Shown here piece by piece: positions 1-7,920 of a stretch of DNA of 64,000 bases (within the stretch, counting starts at the first letter, position 1; each line of letters opens with the position of its first letter). The stretch spans positions 159,600 to 223,599 of the forward strand of contig JAFUOJ010000021.1 in the NCBI GenBank assembly GCA_017481945.1, read 5' to 3'. The position numbers and the translations under genes are program-made. Below the pieces are notes generated by a model. That model did not search any database. It worked only from the letters and a program-made list of their open reading frames with translations, and was not told the DNA's origin. The DNA is from Parabacteroides sp. Its GTDB lineage: Bacteria > Bacteroidota > Bacteroidia > Bacteroidales > Tannerellaceae.

Positions 1-156
1 CAAACAAAATCTTTTCGCTTTAAACAATACATTTTCTATTTCATTTCGTCAAACTTTAACTTTTGGAGAATTGAATATTTGAAAAGAGAACAAAGACTTT
101 GCATGTAGGATGGAAATATACAAGGGGTATATTTTTTACTTGGGGAGGTATTTGAA

Positions 157-244
157 AAAAGTTTGGATATTTTTCGGAAAAAGTCTAAACTTTTTGTGTA
201 AAAAGTCCAGACTTTTAAAATCAAAAGTTTAGACTTTTTTCATC
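157..244. repeat. Array A: four 22-bp units with a near-palindromic core
   Basis: Units start at 157, 179, 201 and 223, exactly 22 bp apart. Cores of units 2 to 4 are AAAAGTCTAAACTTTT, AAAAGTCCAGACTTTT and AAAAGTTTAGACTTTT; unit 1 is a decayed version. The unit 4 core is the exact reverse complement of the unit 2 core, so the outer arms can pair as one long hairpin. It lies about 250 bp past the 3' end of the purF-like gene. Function is unknown; operator array or structured transcript end are both possible. Confidence 0.8.
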
Positions 245-432
245 CTAAAAAACGGGTAAAAGTGACAAAAACCGATACTTTCAGCGCAAAAAGTACTGTT
301 TTCTCCCTCTTTTTCCCATAAACTACGATTTTGGAAACCTTTTATCTCCGATTTTTAGTTTCTATTTTACTCCATTTTTGAATCAAATTTGAATTGACAA
401 AATGTCACTTTTCATTCGAGCGACATCACACA
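245..432. other. AT-rich spacer with no recognisable gene
   Basis: This stretch holds no convincing ORF and no further copy of the upstream 22-bp unit. I see no conserved promoter or RNA structure before the hairpin that starts at 433. Confidence 0.5.
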
Positions 433-470
433 AAAAAGCAAGAACCTCTCCTATTGAGATCCTTGCTTTC
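432..470 (-). terminator. Rho-independent terminator of the purF-like gene
   Basis: On the minus strand AAGCAAG plus ATCTC pairs with GAGAG plus CTTGCTT across a short AATAG loop, followed by six T residues. It starts 28 bp after the purF-like stop codon. Confidence 0.8.
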
Positions 471-497
471 TTCATTATTCAAAATGAATCATTTCAT

Positions 498-1904
498 TTA
501 GAAACAACTACTTCCATCAAAACAGTGTGTACAAACCTTACATTTCGGCAAACCAATCGCCTCTACTAAAGTTTCAACTGTATTAAATTTCAGAGAGGTT
601 AGGCTAAAACGATCGGCAATGATTTGCACCATTTTCTTATATTCCGGTGAATCTGTTGTAGCATACTTCTCTAAGTTTTTGTTTTCATCTCCCTCTAATT
701 CCTTGATAATTCGGCGAGTAATCAACTCTAAAGGTGTCTTGGAAGAAGTAAAGCCTATGAAAGGACAACTATAAATCAATGGAGGACAGGCGATACGCAT
801 GTGGACTTCCTTAGCTCCATAATCATATAATATCTTTACATTATCACGAAGTTGCGTTCCACGTACGATAGAGTCATCGCAGAACAGAATGCGTTTTCCC
901 TCCAACATGGCACGGTTCGGGATCAACTTCATCTTAGCAACCAAAGAACGTAGTTCTTGATTAGCCGGGGTAAAGCTACGAGGCCAAGTCGGTGTATATT
1001 TAGCAATTGCCCGATGATAAGGAGCCCCTTTTCCTTCAGCATAGCCTAAAGCCATTCCAACTCCGGAGTCAGGAATACCACAAACACAGTCTACTTCGTT
1101 TTCATCTTTCTTACCCATCTTATAACCACATTGGAATCGTACCTCCTCAACATTCCGACCTTCATAGCAAGAAACCGGGAAACCATAATAGACCCAAAGG
1201 AATGAACAAACCTGCATTTCTTCGTTTGGTTTACGTATTTGCTCAATACCATCAGCACGTAAACGAAGGATTTCTCCCGGACCTACATATCTATCTATTT
1301 CATAATCCAAGTTCGGCAAACTACTGGATTCACTGGTTGCAGCGAATGCACCCTCTTTTTTTCCAATAATAATCGGTGTACGTCCCCATTTATCACGGGC
1401 AACAATAATCCCATCTTCGGTTAATAATAGCAATGAACAGGAACCTTTTATCCGGTTATATACATTCTCTATCCCCTCAACAAAGTTTTTTCCCTGCGTA
1501 ATCAACAAGGCAACCAACTCTGTTTGATTGGTCTTACCAGAGCTTAATTCAGAGAAATGCATATTCGCATCCAATAATTCACGCTCCAATTCATCTAAAT
1601 TATTAATCTTAGCAACCGTTACAATTGCGAATTTTCCTAAATGAGAATTAATAACAATAGGCTGTGCGTCCGTATCACTAATAATACCAATACCGGCATT
1701 ACCTACAAACTTAGGAAGAGAAGATTCAAACTTTGTACGGAAATAAGAGCTTTCCAAATTGTGAATAGAACGAGTAAAACCAGACTCTTTATCATAGGTT
1801 ACCATACCACCACGGCGAGTCCCTAAATGAGAATTATAGTCGGTTCCATAGAATAAATCAGTAGAACAAGCCGACTTTGAAATAGTTCCAAAAAAACCAC
1901 CCAT
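498..1904 (-). CDS. Amidophosphoribosyltransferase (PurF) paralogue lacking the glutaminase cysteine
   Basis: A 468-residue protein with the two-domain architecture of PurF: an N-terminal Ntn-type glutaminase-like half and a C-terminal phosphoribosyltransferase half. The PRPP loop is intact (residues 339-350, FCDDSIVRGT). PurF enzymes need a cysteine at the mature N-terminus to hydrolyse glutamine, but this protein begins MGGFFG and the nearby arginine/glutamine-binding segment is also altered (HLGTRRGG). Cys233, Cys380 and a C-terminal cluster (C455, C458, C461) resemble the 4Fe-4S ligands of Bacillus-type PurF. It may use ammonia, another amide donor, or act outside purine synthesis. A true purF is presumably elsewhere. 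The PurF fold call is secure; the activity is not. Confidence 0.8.
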   Translation of the reverse strand: MGGFFGTISKSACSTDLFYGTDYNSHLGTRRGGMVTYDKESGFTRSIHNLESSYFRTKFESSLPKFVGNAGIGIISDTDAQPIVINSHLGKFAIVTVAKINNLDELERELLDANMHFSELSSGKTNQTELVALLITQGKNFVEGIENVYNRIKGSCSLLLLTEDGIIVARDKWGRTPIIIGKKEGAFAATSESSSLPNLDYEIDRYVGPGEILRLRADGIEQIRKPNEEMQVCSFLWVYYGFPVSCYEGRNVEEVRFQCGYKMGKKDENEVDCVCGIPDSGVGMALGYAEGKGAPYHRAIAKYTPTWPRSFTPANQELRSLVAKMKLIPNRAMLEGKRILFCDDSIVRGTQLRDNVKILYDYGAKEVHMRIACPPLIYSCPFIGFTSSKTPLELITRRIIKELEGDENKNLEKYATTDSPEYKKMVQIIADRFSLTSLKFNTVETLVEAIGLPKCKVCTHCFDGSSCF

Positions 1905-1930
1905 GTGTTTTTAAATTTTGAATTTGGCTG

Positions 1931-1938
1931 CAAAGGTA
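1931..1938 (-). promoter_or_regulatory. -7 box TACCTTTG for the purF-like gene
   Basis: The Bacteroidetes -7 element TAnnTTTG lies 27 bp before the start codon. No well-spaced TTTG -33 box is visible. Confidence 0.5.
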
Positions 1939-2042
1939 TAAGATTATTTCAAAAATCCTTTAAGAGAATAAAAACAATCACACACTTTTTATTACTTCAA
2001 TTTATCAACACAAAAGAGAATCTTAATACTTATTTTGCTCAA

Positions 2043-2082
2043 AAAGAACTAAAATGTGCAGATTCTAAATCAAAAGTTCTTT
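2043..2082. repeat. Inverted repeat AAAGAACT/AGTTCTTT overlapping the etf promoter
   Basis: Perfect 8-bp arms at 2043-2050 and 2075-2082. The right arm overlaps the -33 TTTG of the etfB promoter, so this could be an operator, but that is inference. Confidence 0.4.
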
Positions 2083-2109
2083 GAGATAAAGAATGTTTGA
2101 TTACATTTG
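2080..2109 (+). promoter_or_regulatory. Bacteroidetes sigma-ABfr promoter of the etf operon
   Basis: TTTG at 2080-2083, an 18-bp spacer, then TACATTTG at 2102-2109. This is the best promoter match in the window and lies 65 bp before etfB. Confidence 0.75.
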
Positions 2110-2174
2110 CAACCGGATAATTATGCTTAAATTTGTACTAATTATCTAATATTGAAATCTAATATTCTTATAAT

Positions 2175-3053
2175 ATGAGTTTAAAAATTATTGTATTAGC
2201 GAAGCAAGTTCCGGATACACGCAATGTAGGAAAGGACGCGATGAAAGAAGACGGTACTATCAACCGTGCTGCTCTTCCCGCTATTTTCAACCCGGAAGAC
2301 TTGAATGCTCTTGAACAAGCGCTTCGTTTGAAAGACACCTATCCAGGAACTACTGTAACCCTATTAACAATGGGTCCTGGTCGTGCCGCAGAAATTATTC
2401 GTGAAGGTTTATATCGTGGTGCTGATGGTGGTTATTTATTAACTGACCGTGCCTTTGCTGGTGCTGACACGTTAGCTACTTCTTATGCATTGGCAACAGC
2501 TATCAAGAAAATCGGAGAATATGACATTATTATCGGTGGTCGTCAAGCTATTGATGGAGATACAGCTCAAGTAGGTCCACAGGTCGCTGAAAAATTGGGA
2601 TTGACTCAAATCACTTATGCTGAAGAGATCTTAAATGTAGATGAAGCGACTCGTCGTATCACAGTAAAACGTCATATTGATGGTGGTGTTGAAACCGTAG
2701 AAGGTCCTCTTCCTATTGTCATCACTGTAAACGGTTCGGCAGCTCCTTGTCGTCCACGCAATGCTAAATTAGTGATGAAATACAAACGTGCTTTAGGAGC
2801 ACAGGAAAAAGCAGCTACTACAGTAGATATGCCTGAATTGTATGAAACTCGCCCCTATTTGAATATTCAAGAATGGAGTGTTGCTGATGTAAATGGTGAT
2901 TTGGCACAATGCGGTTTGTCAGGCTCACCAACTAAAGTTAAAGCCATCCAGAATATTGTTTTCCAAGCGAAAGAAAGCAAGACACTGACTGGGTCAGACA
3001 AGGATGTTGAAGATTTGATTGTTGAACTGTTAGCTAACCACACAATTGGGTAA
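2175..3053 (+). CDS. etfB: Electron transfer flavoprotein beta subunit (EtfB/FixA family)
   Basis: This 292-residue protein opens with the EtfB signature KIIVLAKQVPDT and keeps the adenine-nucleotide-binding fold (GGRQAIDGDTAQVGPQVAEKLG near residue 120, shown by position rather than in full below). It pairs with EtfA, encoded 3 bp downstream, to form the FAD/AMP heterodimer that takes electrons from acyl-CoA dehydrogenases in the cytoplasm. The next gene but one is such a dehydrogenase, so the three form one functional operon with a clear TTTG/TAnnTTTG promoter upstream. Whether the flavoprotein also bifurcates electrons cannot be decided by eye. The symbol follows the family; fixA would be an equivalent name. 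Confidence 0.93.
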   Translation: MSLKIIVLAKQVPDTRNVGKDAMKEDGTINRAALPAIFNPEDLNALEQALRLKDTYPGTTVTLLTMGPGRAAEIIREGLYRGADGGYLLTDRAFAGADTLATSYALATAIKKIGEYDIIIGGRQAIDGDTAQVGPQVAEKLGLTQITYAEEILNVDEATRRITVKRHIDGGVETVEGPLPIVITVNGSAAPCRPRNAKLVMKYKRALGAQEKAATTVDMPELYETRPYLNIQEWSVADVNGDLAQCGLSGSPTKVKAIQNIVFQAKESKTLTGSDKDVEDLIVELLANHTIG

Positions 3054-3055
3054 TT

Positions 3056-4075
3056 ATGAATAATGTATTTGTATATTGTGAACTTGAAGGCACAACAGTT
3101 GCCGATGTAAGTCTCGAACTTTTGACCAAAGGTCGTAAGTTAGCGAATCAGTTAAACTGCCAATTGGAAGCAATTGTTGCCGGTTCTGGTTTAGAAGGTA
3201 TTGAAAAGCAGGTAATGCCATTTGGAGTAGACAAAGTACATGTATTCGACGCTCCGGGTTTATTCCCTTATACTTCACTTCCTCACGCTTCTATCCTAAT
3301 TAATTTATTTAAAGAAGAAAAGCCACAAATCTGTTTGATGGGTGCAACTGTCATCGGTCGTGACTTAGGTCCTCGTGTTTCTTCTGCTTTGACAAGTGGT
3401 TTGACAGCGGACTGTACTTCTCTTGAAATTGGTTCACACGAAGATAAAAAGGCAGGTATTACTTATGAAAATCTATTATATCAGATTCGTCCGGCTTTCG
3501 GAGGTAATATCGTTGCTACGATTATCAACCCGGAACATCGTCCACAAATGGCGACAGTTCGTGAAGGTGTGATGAAGAAAGAAGTTTTAGATGTAAACTA
3601 TCAAGGTGAAGTTGTTAAACATGACGTAGCAAAGTATGTTCCTGAAACAGACTACGTAGTAAAAGTAATTGACCGTCACGTTGAAAAGGCTAAACATAAT
3701 TTGAAAGGAGCTCCAATTGTAATCGCTGGTGGTTACGGTATGGGATCCAAAGAGGGATTCGACATGTTGTTCGAATTGGCAAAAGAGCTTCATGCAGAAG
3801 TTGGTGCCAGCCGTGCAGCTGTTGACGCAGGCTTCTGTGATCATGATCGTCAAATCGGTCAAACAGGTGTAACTGTTCGCCCTAAATTGTATATAGCTTG
3901 TGGTATATCCGGACAGATTCAGCACATTGCCGGTATGCAAGATGCTGGTATCATCATCTCTATCAATAACGATGAGAATGCTCCTATCAATACTATCGCT
4001 GATTATGTAATCAACGGTACAGTAGAAGAAGTCATCCCGAAGATGATTAAGTATTACAAACAGAACAGCAAGTAA
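3056..4075 (+). CDS. etfA: Electron transfer flavoprotein alpha subunit
   Basis: A 339-residue protein with the C-terminal FAD-binding domain of EtfA at about residues 220-300. Visible motifs are VIAGGYGMGSKEGF, GASRAAVDAG, QIGQTG and the hallmark LYIACGISGQIQH. It forms the electron-transfer dimer with EtfB, whose stop lies 3 bp upstream, and is followed after 4 bp by an acyl-CoA dehydrogenase. The tight spacing implies one transcript and coordinated stoichiometry. The N-terminal domain (about 1-190) supplies the dimer interface. No terminator is present before the dehydrogenase gene. Confidence 0.94.
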   Translation: MNNVFVYCELEGTTVADVSLELLTKGRKLANQLNCQLEAIVAGSGLEGIEKQVMPFGVDKVHVFDAPGLFPYTSLPHASILINLFKEEKPQICLMGATVIGRDLGPRVSSALTSGLTADCTSLEIGSHEDKKAGITYENLLYQIRPAFGGNIVATIINPEHRPQMATVREGVMKKEVLDVNYQGEVVKHDVAKYVPETDYVVKVIDRHVEKAKHNLKGAPIVIAGGYGMGSKEGFDMLFELAKELHAEVGASRAAVDAGFCDHDRQIGQTGVTVRPKLYIACGISGQIQHIAGMQDAGIIISINNDENAPINTIADYVINGTVEEVIPKMIKYYKQNSK

Positions 4076-4079
4076 AGAG

Positions 4080-5786
4080 ATGGCAAATTATTATACAGAC
4101 ATTCCGGAACTCAAGTATCACTTGAACAATCCGATGATGGAACGTATTTGCGAACTGAAAGAACGCAATTACAGAGACAAAGATGAATTTGACTATGCAC
4201 CGCAGAACTACGCTGACGCATTGGATTCATTCGACAAAGTACTCGAAATTACAGGTGAAATCACAGGTGAAATCATTGCTCCAAACGCAGAAGGGGTAGA
4301 CGCAGAAGGCCCTCATTGTGCAAATGGTCGTGTGGAATATGCTTCAGGTACAAAGCAAAATTTGGAAGCAACTGTTAAAGCAGGCTTAAATGGTATGACT
4401 ATGCCTCGCCGTTTTGGTGGTTTGAATTTCCCAATTACTCCATACACAATGTGTGCAGAAATTGTTGCTGCTGCTGACGCTGGTTTTGGCAATATCTGGT
4501 CATTACAGGACTGTATTGAAACACTTTATGAATTTGGTAATGAAGATCAACACAGTCGTTTCATTCCGCGTATTTGTGCAGGGGAAACAATGTCAATGGA
4601 CTTAACCGAACCAGACGCGGGTTCAGACTTACAGTCTGTAATGTTGAAAGCTACATTCGACGAAAAGGAAAACTGCTGGCGTTTGAACGGGGTTAAACGT
4701 TTCATCACAAACGGTGACGCAGACTTGCATTTGGTATTGGCTCGCTCAGAAGAAGGTACAAAAGATGGACGCGGTCTATCTATGTTCATCTATGACAAAA
4801 ATGATGGTGGTGTAAATGTTCGCCGTATTGAAAATAAATTGGGTATTCACGGTTCTCCTACTTGTGAATTAGTTTACAAAAATGCAAAAGCTGAGCTTTG
4901 TGGAGATCGTAAATTAGGTTTGATTAAATACGTCATGGCCTTGATGAACGGTGCTCGTTTGGGTATCGCTGCACAGTCAGTAGGTTTAAGTCAAGCAGCT
5001 TACAATGAAGGATTAGCATACGCAAAAGAGCGTAAACAGTTTGGTAAAGCTATTATTGAATTCCCTGCTGTTTATGATATGTTATCCATCATGAAAGCCA
5101 AATTGGACGCGGGTCGTGCTCTATTGTATCAGACATCTCGTTACGTAGATATTTACAAAGCATTAGATGATATTGCTCGCGAACGTAAATTAACTCCAGA
5201 AGAACGTCAAGAACAAAAGAAGTTTGCAAAATTAGCAGACGCTTTCACACCGTTAGCAAAAGGTATGAACTCTGAATATTGTAATCAGAATGCGTATGAT
5301 TGTATCCAGATTCATGGAGGTTCCGGTTTCATGTTGGAATATGCGTGTCAGCGAATTTATCGCGATGCTCGTATTACTTCTATCTATGAAGGAACGACTC
5401 AATTACAAACAGTAGCAGCTATTCGTTACGTGACTAATGGTTCTTACTTGGCAACTATCCGCGAATATGAAGCGATACCTTGTGCTCCCGAAATGGAAAC
5501 TTTAATGGCGCGTTTGAAAGTTATGACAGACAAGTTTGAAGCTTGTACTAATATTGCTAAAGCTGCTCAAAACCAAGAATTACAAGATTTCGTTGCACGT
5601 CGTTTGATGGAAATGGCAGCAGATTGTATCATGGCCCATTTATTAATCCAAGATGCAACTAAAGCTCCAGAAATGTTTGCGAAATCTGCAGTTGTTTATA
5701 TGAACTATGCAGAAGCAGAAGTTGAAAAGCATACTAACTTTATCACCAACTTTAATGCTGACGCTTTAGTAAATTACAGACAATAA
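4080..5786 (+). CDS. Acyl-CoA dehydrogenase with C-terminal extension
   Basis: A 568-residue flavoprotein, longer than the roughly 380 residues of simple acyl-CoA dehydrogenases because of an N-terminal helical extension and a C-terminal helical domain after about residue 460. Core motifs include DLTEPDAGSDLQ, NGVKRFITNG and, near the C-terminus of the core, IYEGTTQLQ, where Glu437 matches the catalytic base Glu376 of the medium-chain enzyme. It oxidises an acyl-CoA (chain length unknown) and passes electrons to the EtfBA encoded just upstream. In anaerobic gut Bacteroidales such modules may run in the reductive direction or in branched-chain acid metabolism; that is inference. Confidence 0.9.
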   Translation: MANYYTDIPELKYHLNNPMMERICELKERNYRDKDEFDYAPQNYADALDSFDKVLEITGEITGEIIAPNAEGVDAEGPHCANGRVEYASGTKQNLEATVKAGLNGMTMPRRFGGLNFPITPYTMCAEIVAAADAGFGNIWSLQDCIETLYEFGNEDQHSRFIPRICAGETMSMDLTEPDAGSDLQSVMLKATFDEKENCWRLNGVKRFITNGDADLHLVLARSEEGTKDGRGLSMFIYDKNDGGVNVRRIENKLGIHGSPTCELVYKNAKAELCGDRKLGLIKYVMALMNGARLGIAAQSVGLSQAAYNEGLAYAKERKQFGKAIIEFPAVYDMLSIMKAKLDAGRALLYQTSRYVDIYKALDDIARERKLTPEERQEQKKFAKLADAFTPLAKGMNSEYCNQNAYDCIQIHGGSGFMLEYACQRIYRDARITSIYEGTTQLQTVAAIRYVTNGSYLATIREYEAIPCAPEMETLMARLKVMTDKFEACTNIAKAAQNQELQDFVARRLMEMAADCIMAHLLIQDATKAPEMFAKSAVVYMNYAEAEVEKHTNFITNFNADALVNYRQ

Positions 5787-5803
5787 TTGATTCTCCTTAT
5801 TAT

Positions 5804-5840
5804 AAAAAGGACAGAGATTATAAACACTCTGTCCTTTTTT
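5804..5840. terminator. Bidirectional terminator between acyl-CoA dehydrogenase and MATE genes
   Basis: AGGACAGAG pairs with CTCTGTCCT, with a run of T on both strands. The hairpin covers the last codons of the MATE gene, so its 3' coding end doubles as the terminator of the convergent operon. Confidence 0.85.
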
Positions 5841-7122
5841 GTTTATGACGAAACAGAATCCATTCCATAATTCCTCGTAATAAAAGATAAGCTAAAAAAG
5901 CCATCCATAAAGCATGATTTCCTAAATAACCTGAAAAGCTATAATATATTAAAAAGAAACAAACTGAAGCTATTAACATCGAATAAAGCATAAATCGGGT
6001 TTCTGTTGCCCCAATTAAAATACCATCCCAAAGGAAGGCGGCAAAACCAGCAAATGGTATTGCTAATACCCAATAAAAATATCCTCCAGCTTCTCGAATT
6101 ACCAAGGTATCATTTGTCAAAAGAGAAAGAAAGTTTTTTCCTCCTAATCCATATAATAGAGTAAAAAAAAGAGCCAATCCAACTCCCCAACCAAATAAAA
6201 AATGAACCATACGCTCAAATCCTTTTGAGTTCTGTGCCCCAATATATCGACCTGCTAAGGCTTCACCAGCATAAGCAAACCCATCCATTATATAAGAGAA
6301 AAGAGTAAAAAGTTGCATTAACAAAGTATTAACTGCCAAAATAACATCTCCCTGTTTTGCACCCGTTGAAGTAAAAAAAGTAGTAACAGCGACCAAACAA
6401 AGTGTTCGGAAAAAAATATCACTATTTACCTGAAAGAAACGGCGCATAGAAACTTTATCTATCAGATCTTGCCAACAAACTTGTCCTTTTAATCGCTTTC
6501 GATAATAGGTAAACCATAAATACAGAGCAAGAAAAAAACCTGCATATTGTGCAATTAAAGTTCCTAAAGCAACACCCTCAACTTTCATTCCCAACACAAA
6601 TACGAAAAGAAGACTAACAACTATATTGATTACATTTTGAGCAATCGCAACAAACATAGGGAAACGAGAATTTTGCATACCTATAAACCAACCTGAAAAA
6701 CCATATAATCCTAATACAGCAGGTGCTCCCCAAACACAAATATTAAAATAAGAAATAGCTAAAGTTTCAACTGCCTCCGTTGTATCTAATAAAGAAAAAG
6801 CAACATTTCGAATGGGATATTGAAAAAGAAGTAACAGCAAAGAGATAAAAAATCCAATTCCAACAGCTCGATATAAAACTCGTGTCACATCCTGTAAATC
6901 CCGTCTTCCTAAAGCTTGAGAAGTCATTCCACTGGTTCCCATACGCAAAAAACCAAAAAGCCAATAGATAATATTAAATAACATACTACCTATAGCAATC
7001 GCACCAATATAAGAAGCTGCCCCTAAATGACCAACAATTGCAACATCAACTAACCCCAACAAAGGAACAGTAATATTAGAAACAATGGAAGGAAATGCCA
7101 ATTGAAGTATTTTTCTATTCAT
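5818..7122 (-). CDS. MATE family efflux transporter (DinF-like)
   Basis: A 434-residue hydrophobic protein with about twelve predicted membrane segments in two six-helix halves, the usual size and layout of MATE antiporters. The N-terminal LQLAFPSIVSNITVPLLGLVDVAIVGHLG is the conserved first helix, shown in the gene from residue 7. It probably exports drugs or toxic metabolites across the inner membrane in exchange for H+ or Na+. DinF-type assignment rests on overall pattern and is tentative. It is convergent with the etf operon and monocistronic. The -7 box at 7151-7158 is a likely promoter. Confidence 0.88.
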   Translation of the reverse strand: MNRKILQLAFPSIVSNITVPLLGLVDVAIVGHLGAASYIGAIAIGSMLFNIIYWLFGFLRMGTSGMTSQALGRRDLQDVTRVLYRAVGIGFFISLLLLLFQYPIRNVAFSLLDTTEAVETLAISYFNICVWGAPAVLGLYGFSGWFIGMQNSRFPMFVAIAQNVINIVVSLLFVFVLGMKVEGVALGTLIAQYAGFFLALYLWFTYYRKRLKGQVCWQDLIDKVSMRRFFQVNSDIFFRTLCLVAVTTFFTSTGAKQGDVILAVNTLLMQLFTLFSYIMDGFAYAGEALAGRYIGAQNSKGFERMVHFLFGWGVGLALFFTLLYGLGGKNFLSLLTNDTLVIREAGGYFYWVLAIPFAGFAAFLWDGILIGATETRFMLYSMLIASVCFFLIYYSFSGYLGNHALWMAFLAYLLLRGIMEWILFRHKQKRTECL

Positions 7123-7150
7123 CTTTTTTTCTCTTTTTTCTTTTAGAGTT

Positions 7151-7158
7151 CAAAGATA
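7151..7158 (-). promoter_or_regulatory. -7 box TATCTTTG for the MATE gene
   Basis: TAnnTTTG element 29 bp before the start codon; no clear -33 box. Confidence 0.45.
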
Positions 7159-7173
7159 AACAAAAACAGTTAT

Positions 7174-7208
7174 AAAAAACGAAAGCCGCGGGATTCACAT
7201 CCGGCGGC
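7174..7208 (-). terminator. GC-rich terminator downstream of tpx
   Basis: On the minus strand a ten-base stem beginning GCCGC and ending GCGGC, with one mismatch and a GTGA loop, is followed by a T-rich tract. About 50 bp separate it from the tpx stop codon; that spacer contains no ORF. Confidence 0.75.
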
Positions 7209-7259
7209 CTCCTACACTAACCCTTAACTTTAACCAATGAAAAACAATAATCTTTTTAA

Positions 7260-7763
7260 TCAAATTCTTAACGAAGCAACCGCTGCTTCAAAATTCGGTT
7301 CATTTATAATCTCTGGAACTAATTCCCTATAAATAATCTTACCTGATTCATCAATCACAATCACACTTCGAGCTAATAAACCTGCAAGTGGACCGTCAAT
7401 CATCAATAGTCCATATTCCCTTTCAAAACAAGAATCCCGGAACATAGAAATAGGAATAACCCTCTCAATTCCTTCCGTTGTACAAAAACGTCCTTGTGCG
7501 AAAGGCAAGTCTTTTGATACTGCAAGCACCACTGTATTTAAACAAGAAGCAGCTTCTTTATTAAAACGTCTCACAGAAGCAGCACAGACTGCAGTATCCA
7601 AACTTGGAAATACATTAATCACTACTTTTTTCCCTCTTAAAGATTTCAGATGTAATTCTGACAAATCACTTCTTACGCCTTTAAAATCCGGAGCCTCTGC
7701 TCCTACTTCTGGTAATACACCATTCGTATTTACCTCTTGTCCTTTAAATGTTATCTTCGCCAT
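7260..7763 (-). CDS. tpx: Thiol peroxidase, atypical 2-Cys peroxiredoxin
   Basis: A 167-residue protein of the standard Tpx length. Cys60 lies in the peroxidatic motif PSLDTAVC and Cys94 in RFCTTEG, matching the peroxidatic and resolving cysteines (61 and 95) of the E. coli enzyme. It reduces hydrogen and alkyl peroxides in the cytoplasm using thioredoxin. There is no signal peptide. A TACATTTG box upstream (7799-7806) and a GC-rich terminator downstream suggest a single-gene transcript. The divergent neighbour is rmuC. Confidence 0.95.
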   Translation of the reverse strand: MAKITFKGQEVNTNGVLPEVGAEAPDFKGVRSDLSELHLKSLRGKKVVINVFPSLDTAVCAASVRRFNKEAASCLNTVVLAVSKDLPFAQGRFCTTEGIERVIPISMFRDSCFEREYGLLMIDGPLAGLLARSVIVIDESGKIIYRELVPEIINEPNFEAAVASLRI

Positions 7764-7798
7764 AATGAAATATTTATCGCTTCATTTAAAGTTGCATA

Positions 7799-7806
7799 CA
7801 AATGTA
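7799..7806 (-). promoter_or_regulatory. -7 box TACATTTG for tpx
   Basis: TAnnTTTG element 36 bp before tpx; a TTTG on the same strand at 7828-7831 gives a 21-bp spacer. Confidence 0.55.
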
Positions 7807-7894
7807 AGAAACTTTTTACCACATAACCAAATAGAAATGAAGATTGTTTTCTTATTTAACTCTTTTTAACAACATTCTTATATAATACTTTGTA

Positions 7895-7902
7895 TATATT
7901 TG
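7895..7902 (+). promoter_or_regulatory. -7 box TATATTTG for rmuC
   Basis: This element overlaps an in-frame TTG at 7900, which therefore cannot be the start codon; it supports the ATG at 7921. Confidence 0.55.
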
Positions 7903-7920
7903 TCGAAAACAAACAAAAAA

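Noticed and set aside
36-224. Reverse-strand ORF of 62 residues across array A
   Set aside because: It lies over the 22-bp repeats, has no family features, and its composition is due to AT-rich repeats.
157-244. Simple intrinsic terminator
   Set aside because: Outer arms can pair and end in T residues, but the four exact 22-bp units exceed what a terminator needs; the purF-like gene has its own terminator at 432-470.
7209-7259. Small RNA between tpx and its terminator
   Set aside because: The spacer ends in a GC-rich hairpin, but I see no promoter or second structure; a 3' UTR is simpler.
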